Assembly (NCBI GenBank): GCA_049424465.1
Contig: JBMSSR010000094.1
Location: 1-10,475, forward strand
Direction: 5' to 3'
Length of the DNA: 10,475 nucleotides
Origin: UBA668 sp049424465
GTDB taxonomy: Bacteria > Actinomycetota > Acidimicrobiia > Acidimicrobiales > Ilumatobacteraceae
Numbering within the stretch: position 1 is the first letter of the stretch; each line of letters opens with the position of its first letter. A program made the translations under genes and the position numbers. Under the pieces are notes generated by a model. It was not told the DNA's origin. It saw only the letters and a program-made list of their open reading frames with translations, and searched no databases. Shown piece after piece: positions 6,054 through 10,475 of this stretch.

Positions 6054-7558
6054 GCTCGCCGACTGCTCCCATCGCGGCGTACACCGCGGCAGCGCCGACC
6101 ACCGAGGTCGGTGCGACGACGCTTGCGGCGGCGGCGCGTGCGGTCGCGCAGGGACACGGTGCCAATGGCGACGTACTGGCGCTCGCCGTCCGGCTCCTCG
6201 CCGACGACGCGCGACGCCGCTGCGCCAGCGTGCCATCGACACCCTTACTGGGTCTCGACCTCGCGGTCGACGGCACCGAATTGGTCGTCACGCTGACCGA
6301 CGCCGGCGAACCGGTCAGCGGTGCCGCCGCATCGGTGCTCGCCCTCGTCGAGTCGGGATTGCTCACCGCGTGCGACGCCACGTCAGGCATTGGTGGCAAC
6401 AGCAGCGAGGTCCGTCTTCCACTGCCGGCCCACTCACGCCTGCTCGACGGCGACACCCTCGAGGTGATGGCTGACGAGGTGCCCATCAGTGACTCGCCCG
6501 TCACGATGCGGCCGCTCGAGCCGTCCGATGCGGCGTCGCTCACCCGCTGCCTCTACCGCTGCTACGGCTGGACGTACCCGGGTGCCGACTTCTACTACCC
6601 CGACCGCATCGCCGCATCCATCGCGAGCGGGCGCCGCATCGGCGAGGTCGCGGTCGACGAACACGGCGAGGTCGTCGCCCACTGGGGTGCCGTGATGGTG
6701 ACACCCGGTCTTGCCGAGACCGGCGCGGCGCTCACCGACCCGCGGTTCCGCAAGCGCGGGATCGTCAACGCACTCGGCGAACGACTGCTCGAACGACTCG
6801 AGCGCACGGGTGTGCGCGGCCGACTGCGCGAGCCCGTGGTCACGCACACGGCCACCCAGCAGATCGCACTGCGCGAGGGCGCCCACCTCGTCGGCTTCCT
6901 GGTCGCGGCACTCAACCCCATCGACCAGATCGGCATCACCGACGGCGTACAGGCCGAGCGCGTCTCGATGACCGTCATGTGGAGTCCGCTCGCAGCAATG
7001 ACGCCCTCGACGGTGTGGATCCCCAGCTCGTACGAGCAGATCGTGCGCACCGTGCTCGAGCCCACCGACTGGCCGATCGAGATCGGTGAGACCCGCGGCG
7101 CGCCCACGTGCCCGCCGCGCACCGCACTCGGCTCGTCCTTCGACGCGCACAATCGCGTCGGTCAGGTGGCCGTCACCGAGGTGGGCAGCGACCTGGTCGA
7201 CGCCGTCGACGACGCGCTGTCGCAACTGCAGCGGGCCGGTGCCGCCGCCATCCATGTCGCCCTGCCGGCCAGCCAGGCAGCGCTGGCGCGACAGGGTGCC
7301 GGGCTGTACTCGCTCGGACTGTCGTTCTGCACGTTCGTCCCCGACGACGGCATCACGGGCGACCGCCTCACCCTCCAGTGGCTGCGCGACGCCGAGGTCG
7401 GCCTCGAGTCGTGGCGGCTCGCCAGCGAGCACGTCGAGCGGATCGCCGCGATGGTCGTCGACCAGATCCGTGCCGCTGCCGCCGACGACACCCGCCTTCG
7501 CCGCCGCGAGGCCCGCCGCCAGCAACTCTTCGCCGCACTCCCCGCAGACGGAAACTGA
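6008..7558 (+). CDS. Degenerate HATPase (RsbW-like) domain fused to GNAT and a second GNAT-like domain
   Basis: With GTG at 6008 the protein has 516 residues. Residues about 30-140 look like an anti-sigma-type HATPase: a helix LALAVRLLADDARRR, a strand pair, then TLTDAGEPVSG (D98, G100, P102 as in the 'DxGxP' box) and SGIGGNSSEVRLPL. The expected N-box Asn is absent, so ATP binding is doubtful. Residues 165-327 form a GNAT domain (VTMRPLEPSDA, CLYRCYGWTYPGADFYYPDRI, then DPRFRKRGIVNALGERLLERL as the acetyl-CoA loop and helix). Residues 385-465 look like the second half of another GNAT fold (IHVALPASQAALA, then LGLSFCTFVPDDGITGDRLTLQWLRD). I recall similar HATPase-GNAT fusions beside SpoIIE-type regulators. 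The start is uncertain: GTG 6008 overlaps the ParA-like gene by 46 bp, while CTG 6050 overlaps its stop directly (CTGA); neither has a clear ribosome site. Translational coupling is likely. Confidence 0.75.
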   Translation: MVEDARQRRDPARRLSSPTAPIAAYTAAAPTTEVGATTLAAAARAVAQGHGANGDVLALAVRLLADDARRRCASVPSTPLLGLDLAVDGTELVVTLTDAGEPVSGAAASVLALVESGLLTACDATSGIGGNSSEVRLPLPAHSRLLDGDTLEVMADEVPISDSPVTMRPLEPSDAASLTRCLYRCYGWTYPGADFYYPDRIAASIASGRRIGEVAVDEHGEVVAHWGAVMVTPGLAETGAALTDPRFRKRGIVNALGERLLERLERTGVRGRLREPVVTHTATQQIALREGAHLVGFLVAALNPIDQIGITDGVQAERVSMTVMWSPLAAMTPSTVWIPSSYEQIVRTVLEPTDWPIEIGETRGAPTCPPRTALGSSFDAHNRVGQVAVTEVGSDLVDAVDDALSQLQRAGAAAIHVALPASQAALARQGAGLYSLGLSFCTFVPDDGITGDRLTLQWLRDAEVGLESWRLASEHVERIAAMVVDQIRAAAADDTRLRRREARRQQLFAALPADGN

Positions 7559-7604
7559 ACTCAGTCAATGCACTCCGTTCGAACGAACCCTCTACCCTGA
7601 CCGT
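7554..7604 (+). promoter_or_regulatory. Leaderless-type promoter with palindromes before the TetR gene
   Basis: A -10-like TACCCT (7593-7598) lies 6 nt before the ATG at 7605, a leaderless arrangement. A perfect 10-bp palindrome CGTTCGAACG (7576-7585) sits in the spacer between the -10 and the expected -35, a usual place for a repressor operator. A second small inverted repeat, ACTGA-AC-TCAGT (7554-7565), overlaps the previous stop codon. Autoregulation by the TetR-type product is a reasonable inference. Confidence 0.5.
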
Positions 7605-8459
7605 ATGGCACCCGCACGCAAGCCATCCCCGCGTCGTGTCGCGGCTCACGGGGCCTCCTCACCCGCGTCGACACGGCGGAACGACTCGTCGACGCCTGCC
7701 GCACGCTCGTCGTCGCGCGCGCAAACGTCGAAGTCGACCACGGCGAGGCCCAGTGCGGCGACGTCCTCGCGAGCGAAGGCCAGCGACACGACTCGCGCCA
7801 CGACCGGGTCGCGCCGCAACCCGAAGGTGCCGAGCCGAGGCGGGCGCGAGGCGCTCGTCGAGGCGGTGCTCGCCGAACTGGCCGAGAAGGGGCCTGCCAA
7901 CATCTACCCCAACGACATCAGCACCGGTCTCGGCCTGTCGAAGTCGCTCGTCAACTTCCACTTCGGCGACCGCGACGGTCTCGTGGCCGAGGCGATGGCA
8001 GTGGGCTACGAGCGCTACGTCGACTGCCTGATGGTCGCCGCCGAGGCGGCAGGGACCGACCCGGTTGCCCGTTTGCTGGCGTGGATCGACCGGCAGTTCG
8101 AGTGGACGATCGAGAACGTCGGGCTCGCTGCAGCACTCAACTTCCCGTACGAGGCAGCGGCGCTCGACGGCGTCGGCAACCCCGCCATCGCGGAGCGGCT
8201 TGCTGCAACCGGGCGGCGCAACCTGATCAACCTGAGCGGCCTGGTGCACGCTGCACTTCGACACTTCCACGGCGAGGACTCCACCATCGACCAGCTGCGC
8301 CTGTACTTCGACGTCGGCGTCATCGGGTGGATGACCCTCGGCATGTCGGTCTTCACCGCCGGCCGGCACCTGCCGACACGCGACCTCGCCGAGCGCAGGT
8401 ACACCGAGCAGGCCAAGCAGCACCTGCACAACACCGTGGTCGAGATGCTCAAGCGCTGA
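7605..8459 (+). CDS. TetR-type transcriptional regulator with long basic N-terminal tail
   Basis: This 284-residue protein has a TetR helix-turn-helix at about 80-125: GREALVEAVLAELAEKG, a second helix, then the recognition part GLGLSKSLVNFHFGDRDGL (Phe118, His119, Phe120 in place of the usual 'YYHF'). The ligand domain spans about 130-284, mostly helical, with Trp and Tyr residues typical of the family. Residues 1-75 are almost only Ser, Thr, Ala, Pro, Arg and Lys and should be disordered and positively charged; usual TetR proteins have 5-20 residues there. The ATG at 7605 is favoured by the leaderless-type -10 hexamer 6 nt upstream; a GTG at 7827 would give a normal-length TetR and is the alternative start. 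The regulator may control itself through CGTTCGAACG upstream, and it lies directly before the XdhC-type gene, which it could also control. The effector is unknown. Confidence 0.85.
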   Translation: MAPARKPSPRRVAAHGASSPASTRRNDSSTPAARSSSRAQTSKSTTARPSAATSSRAKASDTTRATTGSRRNPKVPSRGGREALVEAVLAELAEKGPANIYPNDISTGLGLSKSLVNFHFGDRDGLVAEAMAVGYERYVDCLMVAAEAAGTDPVARLLAWIDRQFEWTIENVGLAAALNFPYEAAALDGVGNPAIAERLAATGRRNLINLSGLVHAALRHFHGEDSTIDQLRLYFDVGVIGWMTLGMSVFTAGRHLPTRDLAERRYTEQAKQHLHNTVVEMLKR

Positions 8460-8502
8460 CGCGCTGGGCCGCCCCCGCACCCACTCGAGACTTGGCGCAC
8501 GG

Positions 8503-8540
8503 CGAGACCGCGTCTCGGCCCCGTCGGTACAGTCACCCAC
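8503..8540 (+). promoter_or_regulatory. Inverted repeat and leaderless-type promoter before the XdhC-family gene
   Basis: TACAGT (8528-8533) lies 7 nt before the GTG at 8541, again with no ribosome site. CGAGAC (8503-8508) and GTCTCG (8512-8517) form a perfect 6-bp inverted repeat with a 3-nt loop across the expected -35 position; CGAGAC also occurs at 8486-8491. The repeat may be an operator or the terminator of the TetR gene; it lacks a T-tract, so I prefer operator. Confidence 0.45.
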
Positions 8541-9455
8541 GTGTACTCGGTAGCACTCAGCGTCGCGTCGTGCCTGCGGGCAGGCACCAAGGTGAACGTC
8601 GTCTGGATCGTGTCGGCCGACGGGCTCGCGGGCGTCGACCTGTCCGAGGGTGTCGCCCTCACGCCGGGGGGCGGCCGGATGGGCTCCCTCGCCGGCGGCG
8701 TCTTCGACGGCCAGCTCGCCGACCTCGCAGGTGCCACCACTGCACGGCTCGTCGACGTCGAGATCAGTGAGGTCGAGGCGCTCATCTCCGGGGCACCCAA
8801 GGGCGCCCGCGCCACGCTCGCCGTCGCGCCAGCCGACACGCTGCCCAGTCCGCTGTGGGCGGCGCTGCTCGAGCGACGTCGGCTGTGCCTCGACGCCACC
8901 GTCGACGGCCGCACCATCACCGACGTGCGGGTGCACCTCGACACCAGCACGGCCGACAACAGCGAGCTCGACACCGACATGCGTGAACTGCTCGACAAGG
9001 GCGTCACGGCCAGTCGGGTGTCGCCGACACGGGTGCTCACCGCGTTCGTCCCGGTCACCCGCCTCGCGATCTCGGGTGGCGGCCCGAACGCGACTGCGAT
9101 CGAGCAGGCTGCCCAGCTGATGGGCTGGCAGGTGCAGCGCGCGACCGACACCGACACCGCCAGCGGGCTGATGATGGGACTGTCGCCCATCGACGCCGCC
9201 GTGGTGATGGGGCACGACGTCGAGGCGTCGAGCACCGTCCTGGCCGCTGCACTCGAGAGCGGGGCGGGCTACATCGGTGCCCTCGGCTCGCTGCGCATGC
9301 AGCAGAACCGTGCCGACTGGCTGGCCTATCGGGGCATCACCGACCTCAGCCGGGTGCACGGCCCTGCCGGGATCGACATCAACGCCCGGACCCCCGCCGA
9401 GGTGGCGGTGTCGGTCGTCGCCGAGATCGTGGCCGTGCTGAACGGGCCCCGCTGA
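8541..9455 (+). CDS. XdhC/CoxI-family molybdoenzyme maturation protein
   Basis: This 304-residue protein has the two parts of the XdhC/CoxI family, which bind and prepare molybdenum cofactor for xanthine-dehydrogenase/CO-dehydrogenase-type enzymes. The N-terminal domain includes GGGRMGSLAGGVFDGQLADL (43-62); this position usually reads 'GS-x-SGGCVE', so the common Cys is replaced by Val54. The C-terminal Rossmann domain has LAISGGGPNA (175-184), then DAAVVMGHDVEASSTVLAAAL (key residues His225, Asp226), then YIGALGSLRMQQNR (244-257) and HGPAGIDINARTPAEVAVSVVAEIVA, all hallmarks of the family. The GTG start is supported by TACAGT 7 nt upstream. It is followed by a small gene and a MoxR-type ATPase, the usual company of cox maturation genes, but no CoxL, CoxM or CoxS subunit is in the window, so the client enzyme is unknown. 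Confidence 0.88.
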   Translation: MYSVALSVASCLRAGTKVNVVWIVSADGLAGVDLSEGVALTPGGGRMGSLAGGVFDGQLADLAGATTARLVDVEISEVEALISGAPKGARATLAVAPADTLPSPLWAALLERRRLCLDATVDGRTITDVRVHLDTSTADNSELDTDMRELLDKGVTASRVSPTRVLTAFVPVTRLAISGGGPNATAIEQAAQLMGWQVQRATDTDTASGLMMGLSPIDAAVVMGHDVEASSTVLAAALESGAGYIGALGSLRMQQNRADWLAYRGITDLSRVHGPAGIDINARTPAEVAVSVVAEIVAVLNGPR

Positions 9456-9475
9456 CACTCGTCCCCCTCGTTCGG

Positions 9476-9504
9476 CCCCGGCCGCCGGGGGTGTTGGCCA
9501 CCCC
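9476..9504 (+). terminator. Two overlapping GC hairpins after the XdhC-family gene
   Basis: CCCCGG-CCG-CCGGGG (9476-9490) and GGGGTG-TTGGC-CACCCC (9488-9504) are both perfect inverted repeats that share bases 9488-9490, so only one can form fully at a time. The pair begins 21 bp after the stop codon. Termination is plausible, although no T-tract follows. Confidence 0.4.
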
Positions 9505-9532
9505 GAAGTGCTGGCTCGGCTCGGCACCCTCC

Positions 9533-9573
9533 CGACCACGGGTCGTACACTTCCGGAGAGAACCTGTGGAGGA
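9533..9573 (+). promoter_or_regulatory. Promoter and ribosome site of the 86-residue gene
   Basis: TACACT (9546-9551) is a -10-like hexamer that would start transcription near 9558. CGACC-ACG-GGTCG (9533-9545) is a small inverted repeat ending directly at the -10, a position suited to an operator. GGAGGA (9568-9573) is a strong ribosome site 3 nt before the ATG at 9577, the best Shine-Dalgarno match in the window. Confidence 0.45.
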
Positions 9574-9576
9574 CAG

Positions 9577-9837
9577 ATGACCGCACCGGCAGATGACCAG
9601 AAATCAGTGCTGACGTCGCTGTGGCAGGCCGCTGGCGACCCTGCCGTGGCCCTCGACGACGAGTGCAGCCCCACCAAGGTGTGCCGCAACATGCAGGGCA
9701 TCACGTTCGAGGGCTTCGCCGAGGAAGGCACCGACATCCGCACCGCGTGGCGCGAGCGCCTGCAGCGTGAGGGCAAGTACAACACGTCCGGCGGCAGCAT
9801 CCGCGACCTGGTGCTGGGCGCCGAGTCGGCGTCGTAG
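9577..9837 (+). CDS. 86-residue protein of unknown function between XdhC and MoxR genes
   Basis: A short cytoplasmic protein with no membrane helix or signal peptide. It opens with a helical stretch (SVLTSLWQAAGDPAVALDDE), followed by CSPTKVCRNMQGITFEGF, which carries two Cys six residues apart (30 and 36), and then a charged helix (IRTAWRERLQREGK) and a Gly/Ser turn. The Cys spacing is wider than a CxxC pair; metal or disulfide binding is possible but unsupported. I do not recognise the family. The gene is trustworthy because it has a strong GGAGGA site, starts with ATG and lies 6 bp before the MoxR-type gene, so it is probably co-transcribed with it and may assist the same maturation process. 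Confidence 0.75.
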   Translation: MTAPADDQKSVLTSLWQAAGDPAVALDDECSPTKVCRNMQGITFEGFAEEGTDIRTAWRERLQREGKYNTSGGSIRDLVLGAESAS

Positions 9838-9843
9838 GCACCC

Positions 9844-10475
9844 GTGACCACGTTCCCCCCGGCGAGCGTCGGTGACCTGACCGACCAGCTCCGCCAGCGC
9901 GACTACCTCGCCGACCGCGGCCTCGCGACGGCGACCTTCCTCTCGCTCACCCTCGGTCGACCGCTGCTGCTCGAGGGCGAGGTCGGCGTGGGGAAGACCG
10001 AACTGGCCCGAACCCTCGCAGCGCTGTACGGGCGCGACCTCATCCGCCTGCAGTGTTACGAGGGCATCGACGCCGGGCAGGCGCTCTACGAGTGGGACTA
10101 CGCGCGCCAGATGCTCAAGGTGCGGGCCATGCACGAGCAGCAGCCGGGCAACGACAGCGTCGACCACCTCTTCAGTGACGAGTTCCTCGTCGAGCGACCG
10201 CTGTTGCGCGCCGTGCGTGCCGGTGATCGGTGTGTGCTGCTCATCGACGAGGTCGATCGGGCGGACGACGAGTTCGAGGCATTCCTGCTCGAGCTGCTGT
10301 CCGACTTCCAGATCACCATCCCCGAGCGCGGCACCATCACCGCCGCCAGCCGACCGATCGTCATCCTCACCTCGAACCGCACCCGCGAACTGCACGACGC
10401 GCTCAAGCGCCGCTGCCTGTACCACTGGATCGGCTTCCCGGCACCCGAACGCGAGGTCGACATCGTCACGGCCCG
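9844..10475 (+). CDS. MoxR/CoxD-type AAA+ ATPase (partial, 3' end missing)
   Basis: About 210 residues are present before the window ends. The AAA+ core is complete up to the arginine region: Walker A GEVGVGKT (45-52), a CoxD/MoxR-style QCYEGIDAGQALYEWDY (70-86), Walker B VLLIDEVDRAD (131-141, Asp135 and Glu136), sensor 1 LTSNRTREL (175-183) and the arginine finger ALKRRC (186-191). MoxR-family ATPases act as chaperones that insert metal or assemble enzyme complexes, often with a VWA-domain partner; CoxD does this for the CuMo site of CO dehydrogenase. The 'EGID-Q-LYEWDY' form is the one I associate with the CoxD branch. GTG at 9844 starts 6 bp after the preceding stop; no strong ribosome site is visible, so coupling is likely. 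A VWA (CoxE-like) gene would be expected just downstream. Confidence 0.92.
   Translation, partial: MTTFPPASVGDLTDQLRQRDYLADRGLATATFLSLTLGRPLLLEGEVGVGKTELARTLAALYGRDLIRLQCYEGIDAGQALYEWDYARQMLKVRAMHEQQPGNDSVDHLFSDEFLVERPLLRAVRAGDRCVLLIDEVDRADDEFEAFLLELLSDFQITIPERGTITAASRPIVILTSNRTRELHDALKRRCLYHWIGFPAPEREVDIVTA

Noticed and set aside
5202..6242. Upstream extension of the MFSRDE-type gene on the - strand across the ParA-like gene
   Set aside because: A GTG at 5201 with GAGGGG 7 nt before it and a -10 just upstream explains the start; the extension is opposite the clearly coding ParA-like gene.
7659..9851. A 730-codon open frame on the - strand opposite the TetR and XdhC genes
   Set aside because: The + strand frames encode clear family members; the - strand product has no recognisable domain. 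Only the part opposite the TetR tail is kept as a caution.
1..10475. CRISPR arrays, tRNA or rRNA genes, insertion sequences, attachment sites
   Set aside because: No spaced direct repeats, no tRNA-like cloverleaf with a CCA-adjacent stem, no transposase or integrase motifs and no terminal inverted repeats were seen.

Overview
The window is very GC-rich, with coding codons that almost always end in G or C, frequent GTG starts, and three genes whose start codon lies 6-7 nt after a TANNNT hexamer, the pattern of leaderless actinobacterial transcription. Gene content and style suggest a high-GC actinobacterium, possibly an Acidimicrobiia (Ilumatobacter-like) member; this placement is inference from composition, not from a marker gene. 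The window is densely coding: eleven genes, two of them cut by the window edges, and no gene-free stretch longer than about 120 bases.

Region 1 (1-173) is the tail of a GNAT acetyltransferase. Region 2 (286-7558) holds seven genes in a compact block. A two-gene + strand operon encodes a Cache-like/HAMP membrane receptor without an enzymatic output domain and a 12-TM-type transporter resembling ATP:ADP antiporter (TLC/Npt) or MFS proteins. Converging on it is a three-gene - strand operon: a small protein of unknown function, an acetolactate-decarboxylase-like protein fused to a winged helix, and a GNAT-fold protein. Divergent from that operon is a + strand pair: a ParA/MinD-type ATPase with an altered Walker A, and a protein joining a degenerate HATPase (RsbW-like) domain to two GNAT-like domains. 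Overlapping divergent promoters at about 5205-5260 separate these last two units.

Region 3 (7605-8459) is a TetR-type regulator with an unusual 75-residue basic, Ser/Thr-rich N-terminal tail. Region 4 (8541-10475) looks like a molybdenum-hydroxylase/CO-dehydrogenase-type maturation locus: an XdhC/CoxI-family protein, an 86-residue unknown protein, and the start of a MoxR/CoxD-type AAA+ ATPase that runs off the window.

The most interesting part is region 2. Receptor, nucleotide-carrier-like transporter, ParA-like ATPase, anti-sigma-like/GNAT fusion and decarboxylase-winged-helix fusion are packed together with 11-bp gene overlaps. This suggests a membrane-linked signalling or positioning system for which I know no established name. 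The genes are recognised at family level; the idea that they form one system is inference.
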